Below are positions 24,421 to 38,509 of a stretch of 64,000 nucleotides of DNA, piece after piece. The notes beneath the pieces were generated by a model. That model saw nothing but the letters and a program-made list of their open reading frames with translations. It was not told the DNA's origin and ran no database searches. Position 1 is the first letter of the stretch; the number at the start of each line of letters is the position of its first letter. The stretch comes from Chrysoperla carnea (Eukaryota > Arthropoda > Insecta > Neuroptera > Chrysopidae), in assembly GCF_905475395.1 (NCBI RefSeq), contig NC_058338.1, forward strand, positions 76,953,435-77,017,434, in the 5' to 3' direction. The position numbers and the translations under genes were made by a program.

Positions 24421-26452
24421 TTAGACTTCTTATTCACATAAAAAAAGTTCAAGCACTCGTTTTTTCATTGAGTTACTTTTGTTGACAACCTTCATGTTTC
24501 TGCTACTTGTAGTTCTTATTTTTTGTAATTGGTTATTTTTCTTTGATTTTGTATTGGGTATTTATGGTTTTTATTTTTTTAAGAAACTTTAATTTTAAAA
24601 GTTATTCGGGGATTGCCACACTTTATGAACGTTCTGTAACACATTATATCCTATATAAATATACCAACTAGACTTTCAACAAAACAAATTATTATTTGAC
24701 GAATAAAACTTAATACCCTCATGCAACGACTTAGCAATTGTTACTTTACTATGTGTTTGAAAAGTAAAGAAATTAAATTCCTCAAAATTTCAAAGAAAAA
24801 CAGCAAAACTTTTTGCGAAAGATTAAAAATAACCGACATACGATTTGTTTTCATCATCCAAGCAGTTATTTCTCACTAATCTTCAAATAATGTATACCTA
24901 AAAAATTAAAAAATTTTACTCTTTGTTGAGCTCAATTGAAGCAAAATTTCAGAAGATCGATAAAGGTGAATTTGTGACGAATAAAGGTGCGTATGAGACA
25001 ATGAGATTTTAACTTTGGCTCGAGTTTTACATTTATGGATATCAACTTTTTCAATTTTCGACTAGGGGTGGCCACTTTTCTTATTTATAAAAAATGCAAA
25101 AATTCCCATATTATTTTTAGAAAATCAGAGACTGGAAATACACCTTGAAAACCGGAAAGTCCGGTCGAAAACTGGAGAGTTTGCAGTCCCAATTTCTACG
25201 TTTTGTTATATAAATGACTAAGCATTATATTATTAGACTGTGACCCTATTTTGCGTCATTAACTAGCACGATAAGTTTGACAATGAAGGGTAAATAATAT
25301 AGTTTGATAAAGAAGTAAAAAAGATCGCACGTGGACAGAAAAAAAGGCTAGAGAAATATGGCTCAGAACAAGCGAATTAAATCTATCTAAAAACCGATTT
25401 CCATAAATTCGACACTTGAACCACAGCAAAAATCCCATTTTAAGCCACGAAACTTAGCTTTATTAATCGTTTAAATAGTAGACAATAAAAATCATGGAAA
25501 TTTCGTTTCATTATCACTGTCTAGAAGCGGCCTTTGTTTGATGAAGTATCAAAGATGGCTAAGAACTACCACGGTTAAATCAGCATTGAAATAAGTTTGA
25601 GTGGCGATGTCGAAAGCATAATTAAAGAGGCAAGAAATCGCTTCAAATTATTTTTTTTTAAATTAAAATCAAACTGCGCAAGCCTTAACGTCTGAAATAA
25701 GTCCATGGTTTGATCCACAAACGTAAGTTTTGTCAGAAATTTATTTGACTTTTAAATATAATCATTTCTAGCACTAATCGTTTATGGCATATCATGCTCG
25801 AAAAATTAATTCCTAAATTTCAATATTGAATACCGACTAAGGCATCTGAATTAGCTATATACTGGTTTTGGGATAGTACTTCTACTTTTTAATGATTTAG
25901 TATATGACAAAAAAAAAGATAGTAAAACATAAACAAGTGGCCACCGTAACATATATAACGTTACAAAAATATTATAACTGTATTATTATTTTCTAAAATA
26001 CGAAGGTATTTATATTTTTAAGAGCATATGGACATATGTAACCATAAGAACTCAAAAAAATTTATATATATATATAAATACAAAAAATAAAATACAATAT
26101 TCATTTTATTTATTCAGTGGAAATTTTACAAAGATGTTGATAAGAAAATAAAAATGAAAAAAATGTATCACAAAAAAACTTCAAAGCGCAAGAGATACGT
26201 AAGCTGAATGAATTCTCAAATAAAATAAAATGATTATTATTTGTTTTGTTTATTTTAATCATGACACGATATTTATTTACATCAAATTCTCTCGATTATA
26301 ATTGACGATTTTAATATAATACATACAGCGTAAACTAAATATTGACAAATATCTTAGAGAATACTTAGAAAAATTCTTTTTTTCAATTCTCTTTAATAAA
26401 AATAAAATTTATAACAACAATAATTTGTATTTCATTATTTACATAAAAAAAA
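24421..26452. other. Intergenic, no recognised content
   Basis: A short TA tract lies near 26063. No supported gene or structural RNA. Confidence 0.35.
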
Positions 26453-26760
26453 AAACTTTTAGCAAAAAGAAAACCGACTTCAAAAGAAACACTTTTCCAA
26501 AACAAATTAATATGAAGTAAAAAGTGAAAAAATAACGATAATATAATGTAACTAAAATTATGGTTATTTTTGGAATCGGTGTCAGCCAAGGAAACAACTC
26601 TGACAGAACAGTTTGCTACATTAGGCTAACACCGACTCCAAAAATAACAATAATTTTAACTACATTATATTATCGTTATTTTTTCACTTTTTAATGCATA
26701 TTCATTTGTTTTGGAAAAGTATTTCTTTTGAAGTCGGTTTCCTTTTTGTTAAGAGTTTTT
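26453..26760. mobile_element. Foldback element, copy 2 of 2
   Basis: It has the same organisation as 17301-17613: AGCAAAAAGAAAACCGACTT against AAGTCGGTTTCCTTTTTGTT, and inner GGAATCGGTGTCAGCC / GGCTAACACCGACTCC. The arms around TTTTCACTTTTTAATGCATA are almost identical between copies. The homologous tail continues to about 27000, which contains the uncalled ORF at 26896-27084. Confidence 0.75.
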
Positions 26761-27080
26761 TTATTTTGTGATTTTTAGTGAATCTGAAGTACTTTAATTA
26801 ATTTGTCACTAAAAAAGAATAATCGAAATCGGTTGGCGTGATATTGAGTAATTCGACCTCTTGGCGTGCATACTTAATGCAAATTTTAGACTTTTATGGT
26901 TTTCTTATGGATGCCGTTGTCAGAACTGGATCAAAATGAAATGAGACCATCCGGTGCTTCCGGAAAACAAAAAAAGATATTTACGAAAAATGTTTCAATC
27001 AAAAGATTTGATGAACATTTTTTGGATATAAATGTTTGTTCTTTTATTACGACTAACATAAAAGATCATACGGTTTCATA

Positions 27081-27290
27081 TTGACCTAAAATTTTAATTG
27101 ACCTATAATGCTCGTTTAAGAACTCAAAGCCATTTTTCACGTTCAGGACGTAAGCTATAAAAATTTCAAATTGATACATATGTTTTTGAGTTATCATTCT
27201 CACGAACGGACGGGCGAATGGACAAACGAAAATGGGCTGGTTAGATGATCTTATGAACACTTATACTAAAATTTTGTTTGTATTATCAAT
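27081..27290. repeat. Dispersed repeat Y, copy 1
   Basis: TTGACCTATAATGCTCGTTT, CAGGACGTAAGC.ATAAAAAT and TTTTTGAGTTATC...GGACGG are matched in order at 47199-47410. The GACGGAC words are typical of a widespread arthropod repeat. Confidence 0.55.
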
Positions 27291-30247
27291 AATTCTATAC
27301 ATAAAATTTACTGATATTTTTATTTATCATTACATCAATACAAAACCAATAGCTGCATTTCCTGGAAAAAGTTACTCTGAAAATGAAATATCCTTATAAG
27401 AACATATTCTTATTATTCTATACAAGCGGAGGCTATGATGTCAATCGTAGTAAAGTGGAAAGATATAAGTTTAGCAGGTAAAAGACTTACTGAGAATGAG
27501 AAAAGGTATTTATTTTTATATTGTAAAGAAAAATTGATATTTTAACAATAAACATTATTAAAAATAAATAATTAGAAATTTATTGAAAATAAAATATCTT
27601 AATAGGTATAGAAAAAGAACTACTTTTATTCCCAGATCCGCTAGTACAATCGAATTAGAGTAATTTAATGTAGAAACGACTAGCCAAGTAAATTTACGAT
27701 CTAAGGCACCTTGACGATTTACATTTTGAAGGAACAGTGAAAGTATACAATAGTATACAATAACTTAAAATTAATCTGGTGAGAATGTACCGAAATAAAG
27801 AAAATATTGATTTTATCTTCCATATGTTTTGTTTCATCGATCGTTTTTTCATTAACTTGAAGCTTCTTTTTGAGTATACTCTTTTAATTTTATTTCGATA
27901 TCTCTTTTCGTTTTTGTTCTATCCTAACTGTGAATGGGCAGTTAAGGCATGTAAAATAGGCTTTTTAGATCACTATGAATACTAAAGAAGTAATGATATA
28001 AAAGAAGCCATTGCAGTCACACATATTGTGGATATTGGTTATCCGCATTATTTCCATTTAGTAATGTAGCTATACACAAGACTTTTCGAAATAAAATTTT
28101 CAATAAAAATACTTTATAAAGACAAGCTTTTATTTGATCTACTAAAATGTAGAAAATAATTATTTCTATGACTCACTCGTTATTTCTATGACTATTTGTA
28201 CAAGCTGAAGGCACTCAATTTTAAATATCAACGATGATTCGGGGCGCCCAAAATTTTTACAAATAGTCTTCTTTAAGTATTCTTTATTTAAAATTTGTAT
28301 TTAAAACTAAACAAGGAATGACTATCAAATATGGTGAAAGCGATGTTAAAATCAGACAATTTTGGTGATAGGATTTCTGGAAGCCATCCCCTTCTTCTTT
28401 TAGGTTTTATCTCGTTTTTAGTCATCAATGCATGCTTTGTTGCTTGAAAATAAAAGAATAATTTAAAAAAAAAAAAATAGAAAAAAGAAAATTAGAATTT
28501 TTAAAAGAAAATTAGAATACTACACGGGAAGAATATACTGTAATTATTATTTATAACATTTAAAACGGATTAAATAAACGGAGTTAAGATTTTAAAATTT
28601 TACTTAAAAATTTGTAAAACAAGTTGTAAATCAAAGTGCACATTATTGAATGAAGAAAAGCATTTGGAATCCGATATTTAACTAGATTCCTAATTAATTT
28701 TTATTTATTAATTCCTTAAAATTCAACTTAATATTAAAATTTAACAAAATATTGTCTAAGAATATGCTTTAGCATCCCTTTCTCCAAGATAAGGGCATGT
28801 AGGGATTTTTAAACAACTCCTCTCCCTGGGAACACTTATGAAATTAATGAATAGCCCCCCTACCGCAAAAATACGTTTGAGACCGATGTGTATATGTTAT
28901 TCGGATTTTCTCAGAAAGCCCTTTCGTTTGATACCCATATTATGGGAGTGTATAAAATATACCTAGTCCGCAGCGGAATATATCCACAAATGAGTTTCTA
29001 TCCATGTTTCATCTGTGCATTTGGCCTTATGTTAATTTTTTTTTCTACTATTATGTTTCTAGTCATTACAACTTTTTGACTAAGGTACTATAACGTATAC
29101 ACAGGGTATAAAATTCGTTGACACTCTGTATATTAATTAATTTACTAAATAATCTAAACTACCCTCTTGTTTTGAATTTTAATATTTTTATTGGCCTTTA
29201 ATATTAGGTTTAAATTGTGTGTATCTGTTTTCTTTGGTTTACATATAGTATCCTTGCTGACATCTATCAGAATTGTTATGAACCTACTGAATAATTCTCT
29301 GTAATATATTTAGTTGGGAACGAAAATGGGTTAAAAGCGGTGTAAACAACATAAAGAAAATTCGATCTTTGAAACAGTTTGATAGATGGAATTGTAGCTA
29401 CCAAATACAGTTTTTATGAGAGTAGGAAAATTAATTTGTTTAAATGAGAAATCATTTCCATTTCGCAAATTCATGTTTGATATCTCAAACATGAGTTACC
29501 CAATTCAAAACAGAATACACCTGTGTTTTGCATTTTTTGAGTCAAAATTTCGTGACACACATAGTTTCAAACAAATTTTTCGAAACAAAAAATTTGTCTT
29601 AATTTTTTAGTTTTTTTGCATATCGTGAAAATTGTAAGAATTCGGAAAAATTTTTAACCTCCGATTTTGATAAAAACAATTTTTTATACAGATACCTCTG
29701 AAATCGTTGTTCAATCGTCAAATAACTATATTTAGAGCCTAGAAAACAAATATTTCATCTTTTTTTTTTCTTTTAAGCAAAATTAAAATTTTTAGAATCG
29801 TGCACCCAGTATATTGGGGGTCGATAGCTAATTATAAATTATGAATATAAATTATTTTATTAGTAATATTTTTTCATTGAGAAAGTTAATCAACTATTAT
29901 TTTCCAATGAAGATTTCTAAGATAAAGCAATTATTATATATAATTCACTAAACTTGTAGGTGCATATATGTAATTCAGATTCAAGTATACATCGTTCTGC
30001 TACATGATTTTAACCGATTTCAAAAAAGTAGCAGGTTTGCAATTAAGCCGAAATTTTTTAAAGAATAAAAGTGTTTGTCTGAAATACACTCATATACTTA
30101 TATATTTCTAGGACTTTTTCTTAAATTGAAAAAAAAATGAGATAAGCGGAAATTTTTCATACTGTTATTAAAAATCAGCCATTTGAAGATCATCAGCAGG
30201 AAAGAATAAAAGATTTGAATTTTCCAAGTATTTATGATCTTTTTAAT
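27291..30247. other. Intergenic, no supported gene
   Basis: ORFs of 63-68 codons (27779-27985, 28888-29079, 29416-29610; all +) are AT-driven, without domains or splice context. The text near 28895-28950 (TTCTCAGAAAGCCCTTTCGT) is of the kind found in dispersed insect repeats, but no second copy was seen here. Confidence 0.35.
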
Positions 30248-30740
30248 CCCCAACTAGAAAGACGGGTGTGAGAAGTTTAACGAGGTTGTGTACCTGTGTA
30301 TCTGTTTGTCTGTTGTATTGTATATGGTATCGTATCTCTTAAACGGATAAACCGATTTTGATTTTCTGTCTCGTTTGAAAGGTAATTTGATCGAGAGTGT
30401 TCTTAGTTATGTTTCAAGTGCTATTTTAGGGTTTTGGATCCAACAACAACTAGAAAAATAAAATCTCTTAAAACATAAAATCAAAGTTGGTTCATCCATT
30501 TTTGATTTCAGATTTTGAGGCATCGTAGCTTCTAACCGGATGAATCGATATTTAATGATTTTGTCTGTTTGAAAGGAAATTTGATCAAGAGTGTTCTTAG
30601 CTATATTTCAAGGGTTAGATTACGGTTGCGTACCCGAAACAACTGAAATGTGTCGCTAATCTTTAAACGATTGAGTACATTTTCTTGAATCGTTGGTAAG
30701 TACACTGGATATCAAATTACCTTTCAAACAAGCCAAGAAA
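30248..30740. repeat. Dispersed palindromic repeat X, copy 1
   Basis: It begins CCCCAACTAGAAAGACGGGT and contains GAAAGGTAATTTGATCGAGA and GTTCTTAGTTATGTTTCAAG; an inverted counterpart (ATCAAATTACCTTTCAAAC) lies near 30710. Related copies are at 39408, 40957 and 49866. Confidence 0.6.
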
Positions 30741-33700
30741 ATTAATATCGGTCTTTCATTAAGTTGCTACGTTGTCCTAAGCGAATAGATTATCCCTTAT
30801 TTAATATCAGGGGTTTCTTTAAATTTTTACTTTAATATTATCAATTACTAATAAAAATAATACTTATTACATAATGGTTTTATTCACTTACCTGTTATGA
30901 TATAATTCATTTACCTTTTAATTCATCACTCAATATAGTCAATGAAGAAAGTCTTCCTGCAGTCCTGAATTGAATATTTTATTACTGATCAATAATATAT
31001 GTATAAATATATATAATTAATCATATACATACATATTAATAAATTAATTAAATAAAAAGAAATAGAGGGAATTTATTGGGGTTATAATTTAAGAGATACT
31101 TATATCAATAATTCATCCGAAAATTTTTCATTGTTTACTGTGCTTACCTCTATGCAGTGATTCTTAATTAAAATTATATATTAAATTACTTCAATTCAGA
31201 AGCAGAAACTATTAACATTTTTTTTAAGTGTATTATTTATTTAAATTTTTGTAAGTAAACATTTTTAAATGGCACATTTTTTTATTGAATTAACTTTCCT
31301 TTTTAAAATAAAATGTTTATAGAGTCAATATTTAACATGAATCTTAACATTTAAAATTAAATTTATTTATTTAAGAATTAAGTAGTCATCTAATTTGACT
31401 TTCATGTCATTTGACTGAAAGAGTGAAATATGAACATAAATAGTGGTTCTTCATAAAATAAATTAAAACTTGAATTGTAGGCTTTATATTCAGGAAATAC
31501 ATCAATTATTTTAAAAATTAACCACATATAACTTTTCTTAATTAAAAAAATTCTTTACTAACAGTTTTAATAGTTTTTAATTTATGTAGCAAAAAATTAA
31601 ATAACCCCCGGCATTGTCAGATAAAAAAATTCGTTAACAGTTAATAGATTATGCAAAATCGAAACCCTGCTTTGTTTTGAATGCAAAGACAAATAGGTAC
31701 TTGTACACTGAGTGCAAAAAATTTGTTAAGGAATTTTTGTTACAATGATTAAGAAATTAGTTACGAGTCACACAACCAGGCTCATGGAAATAAAATAATT
31801 TTCCCGCATGAGAAACAAAAAATAAATTTTCATGACATAAGTAAAGAAAAATTCATTCTATCAAACGTAAACGCTTAGTAGTCAAAATATTTATCTATTT
31901 TCTCAATCATCATCTTTTAGTTTTATTTAGAAAATTCAAATGAGTTTGTTTAAAGCTTACTTCAAATAAACTTTAGAATTTAATTTAATCGTGTAACGTA
32001 AATGTTCCAATATTTCCATTTTTTGTTTCGGAATAACGAGATCATCAAATATTTATCTACTTCCGACATATTACCAAATAATTCAAACGATTCATTTGTC
32101 CAAGAATCTCAAAAGTAGAGAAATTTCTGGCTTTAGAAGTTTTGTAATTTTTCAATTTCACGGGGTAGTACTAGCTGTTCAATAAATGGGCCATACGAAA
32201 AGATACAAAAATCTAAAAGTCACATATATTTGTTTTATTTATCTTGAAAATTAATGAAATTTTTCTTGGTAACGTTTAAAGGCAAATAAATACACAAGAT
32301 CAAATTGAAGAAATGCAAAATTTAATAATGTATTTTTGTTTCTATGGAGCGAAATCTTTGAACGTGATTTTCATCCTCTTCAAAATATCTGATTGTCCGA
32401 TTATCCTGTTCAAGATCTTTAAGATTAATGATTTTATAATATAATTCTTATAATTGTGGTGGAAGCGCAGTTTAGTTTAAATACTAAAAAACTCGCTTTT
32501 GTTCCTAGGAGAATTAAAAAATAAATAATAAATAATGGTTTAAATAATTTCTATTCGCACCGTGTGTGTATATAATTGTATGGATTGCATTTATGACTTA
32601 CATTGAAAACTTAATATTATTGTCTCACAAATTTAAATAAATAATTATGATAATTTACATTTAAAAAATAATATTTATACAATTTGATTTCTTATTTTCA
32701 CAATTTTTAATGCATAAAGTATAATTACTTAATGTTTTTCAATAATTTTAATTTGACATTTTTTATAACATTAACATGTAAAGAATTGCAAATTAGTCAT
32801 AAAAGCCTCCTTTATCGCCAAAATTTTTCTCTGGCATCGATTTTATTGTCCCTACCATGAAGCACACACTGAATAAATATTAAGTTAAAAAAATTGAATG
32901 ATTAAGAAAAAAATCATTTTATCGTAAACAAGCGTAGGGTGCTATTTACGATATGTTATAAATGTCTAATATTTACCAACATCTCAAAATCTTTCTAAAA
33001 ACTTACTTCAAATTCGAACTCTAGTCGTGATGCAACACAACATACGTGATTCAGGAATTAAGACAAAAAAATTATTTTTCTCAACATTTCTCAAGTCAGT
33101 ATAGTTTCTACTTAAAAATTAACATAAAATCATAGTCCATAAACTTAATGATATATTCTTGGATATGCATCAATTATTAATAATTATTCAAAAATCTTGT
33201 TCTGACCTACAAAACTATGCATACATTACAACACATATTAATTATGTGATTTAAAAATTACATAATATTATAAATAAAACTCTTATTTTCAAGTTCATTC
33301 AAATTTATATTCAATAATTTTGAATACTATTATCATTTAAAACATTTGGACATCATCAATATACTCGTAGATATATTTAATGATTCACGATTACATTAAA
33401 AATAAACAAATTTACAAATACCGGATAATTAATTACTTTCTAAAGCAACTATTTTCTATGCCAATTGCTTAATGTACTTTTTGTATAAGTTGCATTTTGT
33501 ATAAATCAATTGTTTTTACCTCCATCAACAGAATACTTATCAAAAATTTTAAAACTCCTGTACGGATTTGCTTGACGAAAATTCGTTATAATAATTAAAA
33601 TTTTTCATAGATTTGATTTTCGAAATCAAAATTTTCAACATATCATTACGTTTCATGGTCAGGGCACGGCATTAATACTTATTTGGAGAAGAAGTATGTG

Positions 33701-34559
33701 TGTGTATGCGTACGATCTCGCGCTAACAAAAAATGATATCGACTTTGTTTAGGTATCTATCGATTCGAATTAACAGCCACAGGATCTGAAAATAAATGCA
33801 TAACATTTGATCGAGTCGATAGAGTTTTTATTTATTTTTAATTTTTTATAACTAAGTTATTCGTGTGGACCTCAAGGGTCGCAACAGACCCTACCAACGG
33901 CTTGTTTAAAATTATTTCTGAACAAATATACCTCTAAAATTATTGTGTGACTTAATTATGCTTATCGTAACAACGTTTTCCTGTACAAAATCATATGTGG
34001 AGCAAAATTTTAGCATGTATTATACAATCATCCTATTAGAATTTTTAAAAAAGCAATTTCCTTCGAACTTACAAGAGCTTTCGAAGAGAAACTGGTTGAA
34101 GCTATACATAATTATTGACAAAAAATTAATGTGCCAGTAAGGACATGAAAATAACATCGAAATTAATTTTGAACTGGCTCAAAATAGTTTTAGTATTTTT
34201 ACTTAATCAAAATCACTAGTTACACAAAATTTTAGTTTGGGATTAAAATAAATTTATTACAACACTAGTAGCATATTGCAATTTTTAGTTCTACATTCTT
34301 GCTCCCGTATCTTTTGATATTATCGACTGTATTAAATTTCATCGACTTGTAACTTTGTATGCATGGCGGTCGTGTGGCACTTAGACAAAACTGTATAGTT
34401 TAGTTATTAAAGTAGTACAATATCACTTATAAATAAATATTCCGTAAGAGAATCCTAAAAATTGAATGAAATTATTGCTTTGTAGTTTGAACATCATAAA
34501 TTTTAACAATGATCATTTTTGACATCTATTGGGTAGGATCGGGTATTATCAGAAGAAAT
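30741..34559. other. Intergenic, no recognised content
   Basis: Long, strongly AT-rich stretch without supported genes. A 65-codon ORF at 33943-34140 has no domain. A small GC-richer island at about 33867-33903 (GGACCTCAAGGGTCGCAACA) is unexplained. Confidence 0.35.
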
Positions 34560-34720
34560 TTATTCAAAATTCCATCATACAAAAGCAATAGCTCCATTTT
34601 CTTCGACAATTCGCTGATAATAGAAAATTGCAACGCAAGTTAAATCCTATTTGAATAAAATTTGGAATCAAGAAGGGTTTTGGTACTTAAAAATTCATGT
34701 TCGTTAATGAGAAATGAGCC
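34560..34720. repeat. Partial repeat shared with 20.5-21.0 kb
   Basis: AATTCCATCATACAAAAGCAATAG resembles the segment near 20943, and GAATCAAGAAGGGTTTTGGTA resembles the inverse of the segment near 20595-20620. It appears to be a rearranged fragment of that repeat. Confidence 0.5.
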
Positions 34721-36656
34721 CACGAGCTATTATAGGACAATAAACTTAACTACTTGCATAAATTAAACAAATACTCTTTCTAATAGCTTACAAATACGTT
34801 TGATATTATAAAATTATAAATTATAACATAATATTTTGACCCTCATATTTTTCGTCAATATATTAAATTGCAACATAATATATTTGTATTACTTAAATGA
34901 TTCTCCCATACACACACGTACGACGTACATACCTTTTAAAAGAAGTGAAAGTGTTTTAATAATAAAATATTATCAAAAAATTAATAATGTTTTTACTATA
35001 TTCAGTACTTACTTACAAAGACACATCATATTAAAACAGTCAAAACTTACTTGCTAATAATTCTTACATTTTTGTGTTTATTTATTTAGTTATTTTTAAG
35101 AATTTTTATTCACAAATGAGTTTTAATTTTAATATTTTAACTACTTATTTTGGTTAAGGTATGTACTGTTTAACTCATTTTAAATAGTTTTTTTTGTTCT
35201 TAAAGTATGATTAAAAGTAAATAAAATAATAATATAAATTACATACTGTAACTTTCGTTTTCTGAATCACATGTATGATTATATAATGTAAATATGTGTT
35301 ATTAAATTATTATAATAGTTTAATTTATATAATTTATTTATACTAAACAAGATCTAGATTTTATTAAATAATATAAGTATATTTATTATGGTATTTGTTC
35401 TAGTTTTTAAACAAAACGGTACATTTAAATTATTTGATAAGTTGGTGAATAATAAAATTCAGTTATATAATGTTTGAAATAAATATTAAGGATATCAATT
35501 AAATCATGCCAATATTTCGAATATATTTCCCCCTTGGAAAGTGTTTTTTTTATATAGTAAAAAAAACTAAATTTTTTTTATAAACATACTGTATATACAG
35601 TTATGCATAAATACTTGTCCATAACTTCAGGAATTTGTTCTGTATGTATAGTCATGGACTCGAATTATGACCCATGATGGTTCTCATTTTCGAATAAAAT
35701 TTGTGGATATTTTTATGACAAACATTCTTGTCACTTAAAATTTTATTCTATTATCGACCATTTCTTAAGAATTTCCTTTCTCTACCATTTTAAGATTTAG
35801 TAATAAAGGAATCCGTTTTCGGTACTATGATCATTTGAACTTTTGTGAAAGTTTTGATGTCAAAATCAATTATTTCGTATAGTTATGGTCACGTGTTTGC
35901 ATACACTCTTTATATAATTTATAATTTTATTATTATACATTTTTTTAAACAATTTTGGATTATCGTTTATATTCAAGCTTCTAACAAATCATTCACGCTG
36001 TAAAATTTTGCTAATAACTCTAATAAATAATACTTATAAATATAAGAAAAGAAGCTTTATTTTATTAGCTGCGTTTTTCAAAAAAAACCCGCCAACAAAA
36101 ATAAACACGCTGCAAGAAAACTCTAAACATGCTACAAAACGTTTTATTATATAGTTGATCCAATTGACCTATTGTTCTCATCAAAATAAAGTGGCACTGA
36201 GCAAAAAAGAGTGTAGATATGAGTGAACATACATATATATCTCATTCGCGGTGCCACTTTGGTTTGAAAGAACTCTACACTTGGCTACGATAACCAAAAA
36301 TATTGAGCAGAAACAGCACTTATCCATAATTTAGCCCAGTGTGTAGAAACCCTTTGATATTGTTTATATCATTAAGAGAATAACTAATTAAGGCGCTTAT
36401 ATTCAGTAACTTCACTTTTAACTAATAAACAATGTAATAAAAGCCACTATATCATAAATATACATCAATTATAACTGAAATGCTTTGACATTTAAAATTG
36501 TATTCAAGATCTAGTAAACAAAATATAAAACTAATAAAAATTTTGACCTACTCCTAATTATCCGTTTAACTGGGAAATTAGCACACAAATCAGATACGGA
36601 CGGTCGCCAGATCGAAACCCATTATTATTTTTTTAAATTCCATTTCCATACCTAAA
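34721..36656. other. Intergenic with a small hairpin
   Basis: AAAGTGGCACTGAGC near 36189 and GCGGTGCCACTTTGG near 36248 form an inverted pair about 75 bp across. No gene is supported. Confidence 0.35.
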
Positions 36657-36856
36657 GAAAATATAATTTTTAATTTAGCAAGACTAAAAAATAAAAAAAT
36701 TAACTATAGTTTAATATTGTAAAGTTCAAAGCGTGAAGTTGTCTTTATCTATCAAATAAGCTTATTTACAGAATGAATGTTAAAACCGCCTCACTCTTTG
36801 AATTTTACATTTCAATTAAAATTGTTACCTACATTTTAGTGCAGTAAAGTAAATTT
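36657..36856. mobile_element. Palindromic MITE, sister of 9695-9908
   Basis: GTTCAAAGCGTGAAG faces CCGCCTCACTCTTTGAATTT. The outer sequence CTACATTTTAGTGCAGTAAAG corresponds to CTACTTTTTAGTGCAATTA in the 9.7-kb copy. It lies about 400 bp upstream of the secreted-protein gene at 37266. Confidence 0.6.
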
Positions 36857-37265
36857 TATATCACCTTCTTATTTATCAATTTTATTGTTATTTTCAACTC
36901 TTTATCGTTAATCTGCAAAATAATTTATTGTTTATATGAAATAATTTTTACTAAAACCATAACAAATTAAAGATATAAATTAATTTGCAAATTTAAGTAT
37001 AAAATTAAAATCAATATCCTATGTTTATACCTAACCGATAAAGTTTACAAGAACCTACAACATATTACAAAATTTAATAAACCTAGTACTATTTCGGATC
37101 TTTTAATTCGGACCGTGATATCTCTTTGTAAGATTTGAAATATAAAAAATCAATAATCTATATTTCTTCACAATTAGATTTCTTGTTCATTTATATTGTT
37201 TTTTCACAATTTTTAATTGTTTTTTAAAAGTGTATGAATAAATTTATTTATTTTAGAGTGTCAAA

Positions 37266-38509
37266 ATGCTTCGAAAAATTGGTACATTTATTGTTATATG
37301 TAGTACCATAGCGGTAATCAGTTGCAAACCAATTGATAATGAAAATTCAGCCGAAGGATCATACGAATACGAAGCACCCACAAAAGTAGATTTGTCACTT
37401 GATGCTAATGTAAACATTAAACCAGCAACTAACTTTCTTGAACCAAAACTTGATTTTAGTGCTGAAGTAGGTGGTGCAAGTGGTATCGGCGTAAGTATCA
37501 TTTTTGACTGTTTCTGATTCAAAAACATATAAATTTTTTTGTACCCATTTTCTAGCAAATTGTATCTGTGTTTAATGGGCCACCAACAAAAATTGAATAT
37601 GCTGCACAAGAAAACGAATCAATTTTCAGTAAAAAAGATTCTTTTTATACTGGGTTACACGAAGCTTTGGCTAACATCTTTCAAGTAAGTTACTTTTTTT
37701 ATTAAATTTGTTTCTTATTTCTACAATTCAAAAAAACACTCAAGCCGGAAAATAGGATATAAAAATTGAGCATACTCCCTGATTTGAGTAGGCTCAATTT
37801 TTACAAATGAGTTACCGACCATCACCTAGTAAACCCCAGAGAAAATTGGAGCTAAATTTACTGTACGCTGAAGCTTGAATGCACTGTTATTATGACATAT
37901 TAGCTTTACTCGACTCAAAATAAAAATTCAATAAATAACATCATATCTTGGTAAGACTGACGATCCGCGCAAATAAATCAAATTTTCGTAGTTTTTTGTG
38001 AAGGATAACCCTAAGAAGCGTCGATAAAGAACTTGATTCCCAATTTTCAACAAATCTTCGTTTTATACAAATAGTCTGACGAAAATAATGCCACTAGCTT
38101 TAATACGTTCCAAGTAATATCTCTTGAGTTATAATCGGGAAAAGATAACTTTCGATTATTTCCTGTTGTTTGCATTGTTAAAGAAACGGTACTTGTTTTC
38201 ACATAGCTTTTTGATTTTTAGTATAAGCCAATTGTAGACACAATAAAAGAGGAAGATAAATATGGTAATGATGGTGAAAAATTCAGAAGTATAGGAAAAT
38301 TTGTTGTTGGAAAAGCTGAAGGATTATCAAATTTCTTAAATAAAGCTGCTGAGGTAAATAAATGTTATGTGAATCTTTAAAATTATCATTTAAAAACATT
38401 TTTCTTGAATTATATATAGGTTCCAGGACAAGTATTTAAAGCGATCGTACAAACTACAAACGAAAAATTAAATCATCTGGGTGGAAAAATTGTTGGTTTA
38501 GAAAAGTAA
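37266..38509 (+). CDS. Small secreted protein, four coding exons
   Basis: Coding exons are 37266-37490, 37556-37684, 38222-38353 and 38420-38509 (stop TAA at 38507). All introns are GT-AG and phase 0 (65, 537 and 66 bp), giving 191 aa. Residues 1-20 (MLRKIGTFIVICSTIAVISC) are a signal peptide. The mature protein has no cysteine, an acidic N-terminal half (EGSYEYEAPTKVD), one N-glycosylation sequon (NES), and a helix-prone C-terminal half with LHEALANIFQ, KAEGLSNFLNKAAE and VPGQVFKAIVQTTNEKL. An AG acceptor (TTTATTTATTTTAG) ends 9 nt before the ATG, so a 5'UTR exon probably lies upstream. I recognise no named family. It is convergent with the similar gene at 40364-42038. The gene model is strong; function is unknown. 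Confidence 0.85.

Noticed and set aside
37253-37609. 118-codon minus-strand ORF
   Set aside because: It is antisense to exons 1 and 2 of the plus-strand secreted gene, which has a signal peptide, splice sites and consistent phases.
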